Notes: generated by a model from the sequence alone, not told the origin. Shown: positions 17,419 to 25,899, counted from the stretch's first letter. The stretch is 34,831 nucleotides of DNA from Fibrobacterota bacterium (GCA_029557215.1 JAKPQQ010000294.1:1-34831); one strand, 5' to 3'. Numbers and translations are program-made.

Positions 17419-18491
17419 GCCTTTTTCAGAGCCTCCACGGCCTGCTTGATCCGCTCGGCGTCTTCCTTGCGGCACACCAGGGTCGCGTTGGGCGTGGTGA
17501 CCACGATCAGGTCGCTGACGCCGATGCAGACCACCTTGTGGCCTGCCTGTTCCGACACCACGATGTTGCCCGAAGCGTCGATCGGCAGGAGGTCGGTCTG
17601 GGTCCAGTTGCCCACCGCGTCCTTGGGCAGGACCTGTTCCAGCGCGACCCAGCCGCCCACGTCGTTCCAATCGAAGTCCGCCACGGTGCAGCGCACGTCG
17701 GAAGCCTTTTCCATGACGCCGAAGTCGATGCTCACCTTGGGCAGCGGCTCGAAGGCGGCCTTGAGCGCGTCGTCGAATCCTGTCGTCCCCCATGCGGCGG
17801 CGGCGCTCTTCATGGCCGCGTGGTGGGCGGGAAGATGCTTCTCGATTTCGGCCAGGATGTCCGATGTCCGCCAGACGAACATCCCCGAGTTCCACATGTG
17901 CCGACCGGACTTCACGAAAGTCTCGGCGGTGGCCATGTCGGGCTTCTCGCGGAAGGCGGCCAGCTTGTGGATGGCGGCACCGCGGCGCTCACCGGTCTTG
18001 TCGGCGACTTCCAGGTAGCCGTAGCCGGTGGCCGCGTGGCGCGGCTTGATGCCGAAGGTGTACAGGCCGCCTTCGGATGCGGCGGCTTCGGCCGTGGCCA
18101 GCAGCACTTCGCGAAAGCGCGAGGCGGGCTCGATCGTGTGGTCGGCGGCCAGGATGGCCAGGACGGCCCCGGGCCATTTCTTGTCCACCAGGGCGGCGGC
18201 AAGGGCCACGGCGCCCGACGTGTCGCGGGCCATGGGTTCGCCGATGACGTTTTCCGGCGGAAGTTCGGGCAGCTGTTCGCGGGCGAGGGCGGCGAAGCGG
18301 GCGTTGGTGAGCACCAGAATCCGTTCCGGGGGCACGAGCCCTTCCAGACGATCGCGCGTGACCTGCAGCATGGTCCTGGAACCGGTCAGGTTCAGGAACT
18401 GCTTGGGGCGTTCTTCGCGGCTCATGGGCCAGAACCGGGTTCCGGAGCCTCCGGCCATGATGGCGACGACGAGATTCGATGCGACGTCCAT
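17415..18491 (-). CDS. manC: Mannose-1-phosphate guanylyltransferase ManC
   Basis: A 358-residue nucleotidyltransferase making GDP-mannose from GTP and mannose-1-phosphate. The signature GGSGTRFWPMSREERPKQF is at residues 14-32, followed by EPMARDTSGAVALAA, the FREKPD lysine motif, WNSGMFVW and DWNDVGGW. It is the short, single-function form, without the C-terminal phosphomannose isomerase domain. Start at 18491 with GAGGAAG about 7 nt upstream. GDP-mannose would feed polysaccharide assembly, which fits the SLBB exporter at 11354-13588. It lies 24 nt after pyrC and overlaps cobS. Confidence 0.95.
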   Translation of the reverse strand: MDVASNLVVAIMAGGSGTRFWPMSREERPKQFLNLTGSRTMLQVTRDRLEGLVPPERILVLTNARFAALAREQLPELPPENVIGEPMARDTSGAVALAAALVDKKWPGAVLAILAADHTIEPASRFREVLLATAEAAASEGGLYTFGIKPRHAATGYGYLEVADKTGERRGAAIHKLAAFREKPDMATAETFVKSGRHMWNSGMFVWRTSDILAEIEKHLPAHHAAMKSAAAAWGTTGFDDALKAAFEPLPKVSIDFGVMEKASDVRCTVADFDWNDVGGWVALEQVLPKDAVGNWTQTDLLPIDASGNIVVSEQAGHKVVCIGVSDLIVVTTPNATLVCRKEDAERIKQAVEALKKA

Positions 18492-18515
18492 TTCTTGACT
18501 TCCTCGGTATGGCTT

Positions 18516-19559
18516 CTAAGCGACGTTTACAGGGTTTGCGGAATGGTCCAATGTAGCCACGCGCCAAGGCATTTGCTCGAGCGCGCGGTAGGGCACCACC
18601 CCGTCGACGATGTCGGGAACCGTCCAGGGTTCGCGACGCAGGGTCACGGTTCCGTGGTTGCGCGGCAGGCCGTAGAAACCGGCACCGAACTCCGAGCAGA
18701 AGGCATCCAGGCGATCCAGATGCCCGGCGCGATCGAAGACGTCGACCAGCCCTTCCAGCGCCACGGGCATGGAATAGACCCCCGCGCAACCGGCGGCGCA
18801 TTCCTTCTTGCCTTTGTGGTGCGGCGCGCTGTCGGACCCGAAGAAGAACTTGGGATCGCCGGAAAACGCCGCCTCGCGCAGGGCGTCGCGGTCGGACGGA
18901 CGCTTGGCGATGGGCTTGCAGAACAGGTGCGGCTTGAGATTCCCGCCGATCACGTCGTCGAGGGTGATTTCCAGATGGTGCAGCGTGATCGTGGCGGCGA
19001 CGTTGGAGCCCAGTGCACGCACCCGCGACACGGCTGCGGCCGTGGACACGTGTTCCAGCACCAGCCGAACCCCGGGGAACCGCTGGGCCGTTTCGGCGAA
19101 CTCGTCCAGGAACCGCTCTTCGCGATCCAGGCTGAACACGCCGGGCTTTTCGCCGTGGCAGCACACCACCAGGCCCAGTTCTTCCAATGCAGGCATGAGC
19201 GGCCAGATCTGGCGCAAGTCGGTGATGCCATCCTCGGAATTGGTCGTGACGCCTTCCGGATAGACCTTGCCCGCGATCGCACCTGCCGCCTTGAGCGCCG
19301 CGAGTTGGGCGGGCGTGTGTCGCGGCAGCAGCTTGAACGCCATCAACGGTTCCATCCCGGGCGCCGCCTCGAGGATGCCCGAGCGGTACTTGGCGACGTC
19401 GGCGGCCTCCAGGATGGGAGGCACCAGGTTGGGCATGACCAGCACGCGCGCGAACACGCGGGACGCTTCCCGGGCGTAGGCGCCAAGATCGGCATCCTGC
19501 CTCAGGTGCACATGGAAGTCGTCGGGACGACGCAGGACGAGAGTGGCAGCCTGGGACAT
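18516..19559 (-). CDS. pyrC: Dihydroorotase PyrC (class II, E. coli type)
   Basis: A 347-residue zinc amidohydrolase closing carbamoyl-aspartate to dihydroorotate in pyrimidine synthesis. DDFHVHLRQD carries the metal ligands His16 and His18; Lys98 in AGKVYPEG is the expected carboxylated lysine; VVCCHGEKPG, VLEHVST and FFGSDSAPHHKGKKECAAG supply the remaining ligands. Length matches the E. coli PyrC class. The ATG shares one base with the stop of the preceding gene (TGATG), giving tight coupling. No other pyr gene is nearby. Confidence 0.96.
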   Translation of the reverse strand: MSQAATLVLRRPDDFHVHLRQDADLGAYAREASRVFARVLVMPNLVPPILEAADVAKYRSGILEAAPGMEPLMAFKLLPRHTPAQLAALKAAGAIAGKVYPEGVTTNSEDGITDLRQIWPLMPALEELGLVVCCHGEKPGVFSLDREERFLDEFAETAQRFPGVRLVLEHVSTAAAVSRVRALGSNVAATITLHHLEITLDDVIGGNLKPHLFCKPIAKRPSDRDALREAAFSGDPKFFFGSDSAPHHKGKKECAAGCAGVYSMPVALEGLVDVFDRAGHLDRLDAFCSEFGAGFYGLPRNHGTVTLRREPWTVPDIVDGVVPYRALEQMPWRVATLDHSANPVNVA

Positions 19560-20647
19560 CAGAACCGCCACCCGGCCGAGCCGTAGAGCCCGAAGTCGAA
19601 ATACGCCAAGGACGACGGAATCCGGATGGAAGAAAACACGCCGCCTTCGAAGATGGGGCCGGATTCCGTCCGTTCGGACCACCGCAACCCGGTGCGGGCC
19701 TCGGCGCCCAGGTAGATCCAGTAGTCGATGGCTCCCACCAGAGTGGATCCGTCGGGATCCTTGTGGACGCGCCGGAAGCGCTCGGTGCCGAACAATCCGC
19801 CCAGCGAATTCGTGGTGGCCCAATTGCTGCGCCCGTCGTCCAGGCGACGCCACCAGGTCATGCCACCGGCCAGATCTCCGGACCAGACCTTGGTGAAATC
19901 GTCGTCGTTCCAGAGCCCACGGAAGGTCAGGCCGCCGTAGTAGCCGTGGAGCCAACCGGTCTGCGGCTCCATGTGCTGGGTGTAGCGCAACCCCATGGTG
20001 GGTGCGTTCCATCCGGGTGCGGCCAACAGGCTGATCGAATGCTTCATGCGCATCGGAAGCGAATCGCGCTGGCCTCCCTTGCGGGGATCGGCCCAAGGAT
20101 CGAACTCGGGCGCGGCGGGGGTCGCGGCACCGGGCACGGGTTGCATGTCGGCTCGCACCATGGTCAAGGCGTCGCGCAGCGAGCTCGCCAGCATGGCCGA
20201 TTGGTGCGCCGCGGTGGTCACGCCCTTGCGCTCCGAACGGGCTTCGGGGACCAGGACCACGCCAGGACGGGAACTGTCGATCGACACGACCCGCACCCGC
20301 GCCAAGGCATGGAACGGATCGGGTCCGTCCACGGGCTTGGACCAGGTTTCCAGCGAAAGGATCTCCAGGCGCACCGGCAGGGCTCCGGCCGAGGGCCGCA
20401 GGCGCTTGCGGCAGTAGGCTTCCACTTCCTGGGCGACGGACCGGGGCGTGCGCAGCGGAGCGCGTTCTTCGAACACCCCGATGGTGGTCACTCCGATCCC
20501 GCTGGGATCCAGACTGGCCATGCGGCGGGAGTCGCGGACCTCGGACACGGAAAACGGCACTTCCACGACGGTGGTGTCTGCGGCATCGCCGAAGGGCACC
20601 ACGACGGGCTCCGTTTGGACAAGAAGGCTTAGGCAAAGGGCGAGCAT
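19559..20647 (-). CDS. Exported protein of unknown function, possible outer-membrane beta-barrel
   Basis: 362 residues, first gene of the pyrC-manC-cobS-MFS operon. The ATG at 20647 has GAGG about 10 nt upstream and gives a short hydrophobic signal peptide (MLALCLSLLVQ). Residues about 20-150 form a mixed alpha/beta domain without a motif I know. From about 205 onward the sequence alternates Gly and aromatic residues (LHGYYGGLTFRGLWNDDDF, GLYGSAGWRF) and ends in Trp-Arg-Phe, the pattern of outer-membrane beta-barrel strands with a terminal aromatic. The reading frame continues upstream but only as a shadow of the opposite-strand genes. Function is not known. Confidence 0.7.
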   Translation of the reverse strand: MLALCLSLLVQTEPVVVPFGDAADTTVVEVPFSVSEVRDSRRMASLDPSGIGVTTIGVFEERAPLRTPRSVAQEVEAYCRKRLRPSAGALPVRLEILSLETWSKPVDGPDPFHALARVRVVSIDSSRPGVVLVPEARSERKGVTTAAHQSAMLASSLRDALTMVRADMQPVPGAATPAAPEFDPWADPRKGGQRDSLPMRMKHSISLLAAPGWNAPTMGLRYTQHMEPQTGWLHGYYGGLTFRGLWNDDDFTKVWSGDLAGGMTWWRRLDDGRSNWATTNSLGGLFGTERFRRVHKDPDGSTLVGAIDYWIYLGAEARTGLRWSERTESGPIFEGGVFSSIRIPSSLAYFDFGLYGSAGWRF

Positions 20648-20665
20648 GATCGATGACCTCGGTGG

Positions 20666-20697
20666 ATGATTCTTGGCGCCTAGTATGATAGAATCAT
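20666..20697. promoter_or_regulatory. Inverted repeat in a divergent promoter region
   Basis: ATGATTCT (20666-20673) and AGAATCAT (20690-20697) form a perfect 8-bp inverted repeat with a 16-nt spacer, in the 53-nt gap between the minus-strand operon and the plus-strand small gene. The spacer contains TATGAT. Position suggests an operator controlling one or both genes; no regulator can be assigned. Confidence 0.4.
20684..20689 (+). promoter_or_regulatory. -10 box of the small gene at 20701
   Basis: TATGAT ends 6 nt before an ATG at 20696. That ATG opens a two-codon frame (ATG CGA TGA) whose stop overlaps the ATG at 20701. If transcription starts about 7 nt after the box, the message begins at this mini-frame. 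Confidence 0.4.
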
Positions 20698-20700
20698 GCG

Positions 20701-20886
20701 ATGAGGGAGACCGTGGAACACCACGTCCGATTGCAGTCGAAATGGTCGAGCCAGGAGGCGATCGACCGGCTCGAACACGAAGCGGAGCGCATGTACGCCC
20801 AGGGCTGGAGCTACTCCGGCTCGCACGTGGACGCGCTCCTGGAAAACGTCGTGCTGTGCTTCGAGCGGCAGGTGAAGGAGATCTGA
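20701..20886 (+). CDS. Small hypothetical protein
   Basis: 61 residues, soluble and charged: a helical first half (QEAIDRLEHEAERMYAQGW) followed by SYSGSHVDALLENVVLCFERQ. I do not recognise the family. Coding potential is supported by a clear -10 box directly upstream, by codon choice like the neighbours, and by its fitting exactly between a divergent promoter and the next gene's promoter. There is no Shine-Dalgarno; translation may start on a leaderless message, possibly by re-initiation after a two-codon frame whose TGA overlaps this ATG. Confidence 0.55.
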   Translation: MRETVEHHVRLQSKWSSQEAIDRLEHEAERMYAQGWSYSGSHVDALLENVVLCFERQVKEI

Positions 20887-20935
20887 CCTCCAGGACAGGA
20901 CCACCGATCCGGCGCCCCATGGGCGGTGGATGTGC

Positions 20936-20941
20936 TATTCT
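20936..20941 (+). promoter_or_regulatory. Extended -10 box of the GH16 gene
   Basis: TATTCT preceded by TGC (extended -10 form) ends 6 nt before the ATG at 20948. Transcription would start at or next to the ATG, so the message is probably leaderless. Confidence 0.5.
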
Positions 20942-20947
20942 GGTGGC

Positions 20948-22610
20948 ATGCGACACGCCATCCTCTCCATGCTCTGCCTTTTCGCGTCGGCGCAAGGACG
21001 CGATTCCATCCTGGTCTGGCACGACGAATTCGACGTTCCCGGCCAACCCGACCCGATGCGGTGGACCTGGGACGAAGGCGGATCGGGCATGGGCAACGAA
21101 GAAGCCCAGTTCTACACCCGCAACCGTCCGGCCAACGCGCGCGTGGAAGACGGTAGAATCCCATGAACCACCAGGTGTCCTTGTCCGTCCGGCCAACGCG
21201 CGCGTGGAAGACGGCCAGCTGGTGATCACGGCCCGGCGCGAGGACACCTTGACCTGCTGGTATGGACCCTGCAAGTTCACCTCGGCCCGACTGGTCACGC
21301 GAGGCATCGCGAGCTGGCTCTACGGACGCGTGGACGTGCGCGCCAAGCTGCCGCGAGGCACGGGCACCTGGCCCGCCATCTGGATGCTGGCCGAGCGTTC
21401 GCCCTACGGATCGTGGCCGGCCAGCGGCGAAATCGACATCATGGAAGCCGTGGGGCACGAACCCGGCAAGGTGTTCGCGAACGTGCACACCAAGGCGTAC
21501 AACCATGTCGACGGGACCTCCGAGGGTGCGGCGACGGCGGTGGCGGACCCCGTTGCGAACTGGCATGTGTACAGCCTGGAATGGGGACCCGACAGCCTGT
21601 TCATCGGGGTCGACGGGAAACGCTACTACCGGTTCGGGAACCAGGGCACTTGGCAGACCTGGCCGTTCGACCAGCCCTTCCACCTGCTCCTGAACCTCGC
21701 CGTCGGCGGTGGCTGGGGCGGCGCCCAGGGAATCGACACGACGGTGTTCCCGCAGGAATTCAGGGTGGATTGGGTCCGTGTGCACAAGATCGATCGCGGC
21801 GACGGCCCGTACACGCTCGTTCCCGCCGCGACAGGTTCCGGACGCGTCGCGCTTTCGCCCACCAAGACCACCTACGACGCCCTGGACACGGTGATCGCCA
21901 CCGCGCTGCCCGACCCGGGCTGGGAGTTCGTCCGCTGGAAGCGCGCGGGCGCCGCGGCACGGGCGGTGGACACCCTCCTGGTGGACCACAGCGACACGCT
22001 GGAAGCCGTGTTCCTCCCCAATGGAGAGCGGATCGAAAACGGCGACTTTTCGCACGGACTCGCCGGATGGTGGGCCTGGAACGACGCATCGGTTCCCACC
22101 ACGATCTCCGTCGTCGACGGCCAGGCATGCGTCAAGGTGCAGGCCGCCGGTGAATTTGACTGGAAATCCCAGCTGGATTGGCCTGGCCTCCAGTTGACCA
22201 AAGGCGAAACCTGGGAGCTGTCCTACCGCACCGACGCCGTCGCATCGCGTCCGCTGGGAGTCCTGCTGGTGATGCACCACGAGCCCCACACAGCCTTGGC
22301 CACCCCGGTTCGTCTGAGTCTTCCCGCCGGAGCATCGAATCGGACCCATCGCTTCGCGATCCAGACCACCGATTCCCTGGCCCGCCTGGAATTCGACTTC
22401 GGCACCGACACGACCTCGTTCTGCCTGGATTCGGTGTCCCTGCGACGGATTTCGCCCATCAACGCGGTCCGCCCTCGCACCTCGAAACCGCAACGCGCAG
22501 TGCGGCCACCCCTGGACGCCTCGGGACGGATCCTCCCGGACCGCGAACGCGGCGCCTTCACGGTACGCCTGGCGCCCGACGGCACCTCCAAGCGCGTCTC
22601 GTCGCCCTGA
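20948..22610 (+). pseudogene. GH16 beta-glucanase with CBM-like domain, frameshifted by a 61-bp duplication/insertion
   Basis: The first part (20948 to about 21153) encodes a signal peptide and the GH16 N-terminus (WHDEFDVPGQ, GNEEAQFYTRNRPANARVEDG). The remainder, from about 21185 to 22610, is in another frame and repeats NARVEDG before continuing QLVITARRED, YGRVDVRAKLPRGTGTWPAIWML and the catalytic motif GEIDIMEAVG (the two Glu codons at 21429 and 21444). Removing 61 bp restores one uninterrupted enzyme of about 534 residues. As it stands the first frame stops at 21166. After the GH16 domain come an InlB-like divergent repeat (LSPTKTTYDALDTVIATAL) and a CBM4/9-type domain (NGDFSHGLAGW). 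The intact product would be secreted and cut beta-1,3/1,4-glucans. Either a real inactivating mutation or an assembly error. Confidence 0.85.
21124..21214 (+). repeat. 30-bp direct repeat with 31-bp insert breaking the GH16 gene
   Basis: Bases 21124-21153 recur exactly at 21185-21214, separated by a 31-bp segment (21154-21184) that has no counterpart in the protein family. The net addition of 61 bp shifts the frame by one. The insert holds AGGTGTCCT (21173-21181), the exact reverse complement of 21241-21249, a hint of a template-switching or chimeric origin. Confidence 0.95.
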
Positions 22611-22619
22611 GGCAGGCAC

Positions 22620-23201
22620 TTGGAAGAACTCCTATCCGATACCGACCACCGCGGAGTGGTGGTCGCGGGTTGCGACTTCACCGGCCGCATCGCATCGGCC
22701 GTGGCGTTCAAGGACTGCCGCCTGACAAAAACCGTTTTCGCACGCACCCACCTGCGCGGGCTCGATCTGGTCGGAACGACCCTGGAAGGCTGCGATCTGG
22801 CCAACGCGGTCTGGGAAGGAGCCCGCCTGGACGATGCGCTGTTCGTCGACTGCCGCCTGACGGGGCTGGACCTCTCGCAAGCGAGCGTCCAAGGGACGGA
22901 GTTCCGGTCCTGCGAGATCTCGATGGCCAATTTCCGCAACGCGGTCTTCAAGAAGACGAAATTCGTCGACTGCAAGCTGCGCGGCACCGATTTCCAGCGC
23001 GCCGACCTGCGCCAGGCCGTGTTCCAGGGATGCGATCTGCGCGAGACCCAGATGAGCTTCGCTAAGCTGGACGGCACCGACTTGCGAGGCTCGGACATCG
23101 CCGGTCTGCAGGTGGGCATCGCCGACCTGCGCGGTGCGGTGGTCGAACCCTCGCAGGCCGCCTACCTGGCCGGCCTGATGGGGCTGCGGATCGCGCACTG
23201 A
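22620..23201 (+). CDS. Pentapeptide-repeat protein
   Basis: 193 residues made almost entirely of pentapeptide repeats of the A(D/N)LXX / CXFXX type, for example LRGLDLVGTTLEGCDLANAV and ADLRQAVFQGCDLRET; such repeats fold into a right-handed quadrilateral beta-helix. It ends in a short helix, AAYLAGLMGLRIAH. Start is a TTG at 22620 with GAGG 7 nt upstream that overlaps the stop of the glucanase gene. Qnr/MfpA gyrase-protecting proteins are of similar size and fold, but nothing here establishes that role. The last 38 bases before the stop recur at 24689, downstream of the next gene. Confidence 0.88.
   Translation: MEELLSDTDHRGVVVAGCDFTGRIASAVAFKDCRLTKTVFARTHLRGLDLVGTTLEGCDLANAVWEGARLDDALFVDCRLTGLDLSQASVQGTEFRSCEISMANFRNAVFKKTKFVDCKLRGTDFQRADLRQAVFQGCDLRETQMSFAKLDGTDLRGSDIAGLQVGIADLRGAVVEPSQAAYLAGLMGLRIAH
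23160..23201 (+). repeat. First copy of duplicated pentapeptide-gene 3' end
   Basis: Bases 23160-23197 match 24689-24726 with a single mismatch; both copies run into a stop codon and encode AYLAGLMGLRIA plus His or Gln. The two copies are 1529 bp apart and bracket the AT-richer gene 23262-24605. Confidence 0.9.
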
Positions 23202-23249
23202 GGCACGGTGTTCTATGGATGATGCCCATTCGGGCTCCTCGAATCGCCG

Positions 23250-23255
23250 TAGGTT
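23250..23255 (+). promoter_or_regulatory. -10 box of the orphan gene at 23262
   Basis: TAGGTT ends 6 nt before the ATG at 23262, with no Shine-Dalgarno. It is the same spacing as at the ABC operon, GH16 and AbiEi genes. Confidence 0.45.
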
Positions 23256-23261
23256 CTATGC

Positions 23262-24605
23262 ATGAACATCTCCAATCAAGGCATTGCCTCCAACCTGCTC
23301 TACGGCATTCTGCTCTGCACCGCTTCCAGCCAAGCCATTCCTCTTCACAATGGAAATTCATGGAAATGGGAAGTGACCGATTACGGCGCTAGAACCTCCG
23401 ACACCGTAGAAGCTTCGATCGTCGATTCCGCAGCAACCGACTCGGGGACGATCTGGACAATCCTCCGCAAAGACACCCTCGACCACCTCCAAATCCTCCA
23501 AACCAAGGAAGGAATCCAGGGCTGGCTTCATGGCAATGGCTCTTTACCATGGGAGCCTGCTCCTTACGATTCTCTCCGTCCCAGCCAATTCGAGCCCTGG
23601 GGGATCCAGGCTTGGCGATCATCGATTGTCGAATGGGATTATTTCACCGGAACGTCATCTTGGCTGAGTATGAGTTCCGTGTTTGGTTACCGTTTTACAG
23701 TGACAGCTCCAAGCTGCATTTGGTCCGATACACTCGGTGTGGAACGCTTTCGATTTCGAAACCACGACTGGAGATTGATTTCATTCAATGGAATACCAAC
23801 GAACATAGCCAAAGATTCGCTATTCATTCCAGATTCAGGAAGCGCGTTCGAATGGGATTACAACCACCAATCCAATTCCATTTCCAGATCCAATTATAGT
23901 TATGCCCCAGTACGAACCGTAGACTCCAGCTTCAGATCCGACTCCCTACACCTTCGATGGGAAATTTTAAGCAACGCCCGAGATTCGGCCGAGTGGTCCA
24001 TCGTGAGAATGCGAGCCCGCAAAACATCCAAGTTTGGAACAAGCGATTCCACCTACGATCTGTACCTCAACAGATGGACAAAGGAAAGACGTCCATCGAG
24101 CTCTCTCGCGGGAGAATCTCCGGATGCCGCATGGTGGAAGGATTGGACAGAATCGGTTAACGACCAAGAAGCTCGCAGAGCACATTCCGAACGTTCAACG
24201 ACCGTCAACCCACTTGACGCCAAGTCATTCAGCTCAAGCATGATGAGCATTTTGCCAAGAAATAGAGTCCTAGCCTCATACACCACGAACTACGAATCAA
24301 GCCAGCAGTATTACAGCAAAAGTGATTTGATCACCTACACCCTGGTTTCCGCCGAATCCCCACTTATCCTGGCCACCCGAAAACAGAATGGGCGCAATAA
24401 CATCCAAGAACTGTCAGACCTGATCAAAAAGTACCCTGATCTCGAAATCCGCTGGATGGACTGCCAAGGCAAAACCGGTTCCGTCCGGGCACGAGCGCTT
24501 GACAAGACCGAATCCCGAACGAGAATGGCCCCGATCTACTTATTCGCCACGCTTCCAAACGGGACTCGGTGGACCGGAGCGACGACAGGATTCGTCAGAA
24601 ATTAG
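23262..24605 (+). CDS. Exported protein of unknown function, probable acquired DNA
   Basis: 447 residues with an N-terminal signal peptide ending near CTASSQA. The mature part is rich in Ser, Trp and Tyr (NSWKWEVTDYG, SNSISRSNYSYAPV) and contains no motif I recognise; the region 290-400 is more polar and helical. The base composition is clearly lower in GC than the flanking genes (whole lines near 47% GC against over 60%). The gene sits between two copies of the 3' end of the pentapeptide gene, which suggests that it entered as a passenger. No recombinase or transposase accompanies it. A TANNNT box 6 nt ahead of the ATG is the only expression signal. Confidence 0.75.
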   Translation: MNISNQGIASNLLYGILLCTASSQAIPLHNGNSWKWEVTDYGARTSDTVEASIVDSAATDSGTIWTILRKDTLDHLQILQTKEGIQGWLHGNGSLPWEPAPYDSLRPSQFEPWGIQAWRSSIVEWDYFTGTSSWLSMSSVFGYRFTVTAPSCIWSDTLGVERFRFRNHDWRLISFNGIPTNIAKDSLFIPDSGSAFEWDYNHQSNSISRSNYSYAPVRTVDSSFRSDSLHLRWEILSNARDSAEWSIVRMRARKTSKFGTSDSTYDLYLNRWTKERRPSSSLAGESPDAAWWKDWTESVNDQEARRAHSERSTTVNPLDAKSFSSSMMSILPRNRVLASYTTNYESSQQYYSKSDLITYTLVSAESPLILATRKQNGRNNIQELSDLIKKYPDLEIRWMDCQGKTGSVRARALDKTESRTRMAPIYLFATLPNGTRWTGATTGFVRN

Positions 24606-24679
24606 CCCGACCATCGCAAAGTGCGATCGCTCACCCGCAGGTGATAACGCGAGGCAGACCACCTCGGTGGCGTCCATCA

Positions 24680-24729
24680 ATGACCACAGCCTACCTGGCC
24701 GGCCTGATGGGACTGCGGATCGCGCAATA
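24680..24729 (+). repeat. Second copy of the pentapeptide-gene 3' end
   Basis: Bases 24689-24726 repeat 23160-23197 with one mismatch, ending in TAA. In frame just ahead is ATG ACC ACA, so the fragment could be read as a 16-residue peptide ending LMGLRIAQ. It is directly followed by the terminator at 24734, so this copy probably marks the original end of the pentapeptide transcription unit. Confidence 0.85.
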
Positions 24730-24733
24730 AGCC

Positions 24734-24763
24734 ACCCCGCAGCAGGCTGCGGGGTATTTCTTT
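24734..24763 (+). terminator. Rho-independent terminator
   Basis: A perfect 8-bp GC stem (24735-24742 with 24747-24754), extended by an A-T pair, with loop CAGG, followed by TATTTCTTT. It ends the plus-strand unit of the pentapeptide and orphan genes. The rest of the 226-nt stretch 24606-24831 holds only two small hairpins (24614-24636) and the repeat copy. Confidence 0.9.
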
Positions 24764-24831
24764 AGCCAGCGATTTCGGGTCTACGGAGCAAGCGGCGGGG
24801 AATCAGACCCGAAATGATCGACGCACCCAAG

Positions 24832-25899
24832 TCAGAATCCGTCGCGCGCCTTCCCCTTCTTGTAGACGTCCACCATCTTCCCGAACGCCCGGTCCTTCTT
24901 GCGCCGTTCGGCGACCGATGACTCGAAATGGGCTCGTTCCTTTTCCATCTTCAGGAAGCTTTCGTACGAGGCGGTTCCGATCTCGCCGCGGCGGACGGCA
25001 TCCAGGACCGAGCACCCCGCCTCGGTCGTGTGCGTGCAATCCCTGAACCTGCACGCCCCGGAAAAGGCGAGTACATGATCGAAGGTGGCTTCCAGCCCAC
25101 CGCCGGAATCCACGACGCCCACCTCCCGCATTCCGGGGTTGTCGATCAGGAGCGCCCCTCCTTCCAGCACGAACAAGGCGCGGTGGCTCGTGACGTGGCG
25201 CCCCTTGCCGGTGCTTTTGCTGATCGCGTCGGTGCGCATGCGGTCGCCTCCGCACAGCCGATTCAACAACGTGGACTTGCCCACCCCCGACGACCCGAGC
25301 AAGCAATAGGTCCGCCCCTCGGCGATCATCGCCTGCAGCGGCGCGTATCCTTCCGCCGTGCGGTCGCTGACGGCGACCACCGGCACGTTCGCGATCCGGC
25401 TGGCGACATCCGCGAAGATCCCGGAAAGCCGCGATTCGTCGATCAAGTCGGTTTTCGCCAAGACGACGATCGGATCGACCTTCGACGAACGGCAGATGGT
25501 CAGGTACCGTTCCAACCGGGCGAGATTGAAATCCCTGTCGACCGCCTGGACCAGCAGAGCATGGTCCACGTTGGCCGCGACGATCTGGATTTCGCCAAAG
25601 CCGCCCACCGCCTGACGCGAAATCATGGACGATCTGGGCAGGATCCCGTGGACGATCGCCGTCCCCGAATCGTCCACGTTCAAAGCCACCCAATCGCCCA
25701 CGGCCGGGAAGTCTTCGCGGCTCTTCGCCAAAAACCGCAGGCTCCCCGAAACTTCGGCCTCGGTATCGCCGGATTCCGTCGCCACGACATAGCGTTCCCT
25801 GTGTTCGGCCACCACCCGCCCGATCGCGAATTCCTGCAGGCCGAGTTCCTCGCGGGAGGCTTCGATCCCTGCGTGATAGCCGTAGGATTCCAACCTCAT
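24832..25899 (-). CDS. rsgA: Small ribosomal subunit biogenesis GTPase RsgA
   Basis: A 355-residue circularly permuted GTPase that helps mature the 30S subunit. Domain order is an OB-fold (about 25-95), then the permuted G domain with G4 AKTDL, G1 GSSGVGKST at 202-210 and G3 DNPGM, then a zinc-binding domain with Cys283, Cys288, His290 and Cys296 (C-x4-C-x-H-x5-C), and a C-terminal basic helix. All motifs are intact. The ATG overlaps the stop of the MerR-methyltransferase gene (ATGA), so both are made from one message. Longer open frame upstream is a shadow. Confidence 0.95.
   Translation of the reverse strand: MRLESYGYHAGIEASREELGLQEFAIGRVVAEHRERYVVATESGDTEAEVSGSLRFLAKSREDFPAVGDWVALNVDDSGTAIVHGILPRSSMISRQAVGGFGEIQIVAANVDHALLVQAVDRDFNLARLERYLTICRSSKVDPIVVLAKTDLIDESRLSGIFADVASRIANVPVVAVSDRTAEGYAPLQAMIAEGRTYCLLGSSGVGKSTLLNRLCGGDRMRTDAISKSTGKGRHVTSHRALFVLEGGALLIDNPGMREVGVVDSGGGLEATFDHVLAFSGACRFRDCTHTTEAGCSVLDAVRRGEIGTASYESFLKMEKERAHFESSVAERRKKDRAFGKMVDVYKKGKARDGF

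Noticed and set aside
20811-22619. Minus-strand open frame of 602 codons
   Set aside because: Antisense to the GH16 gene, whose catalytic motif is clear on the plus strand.
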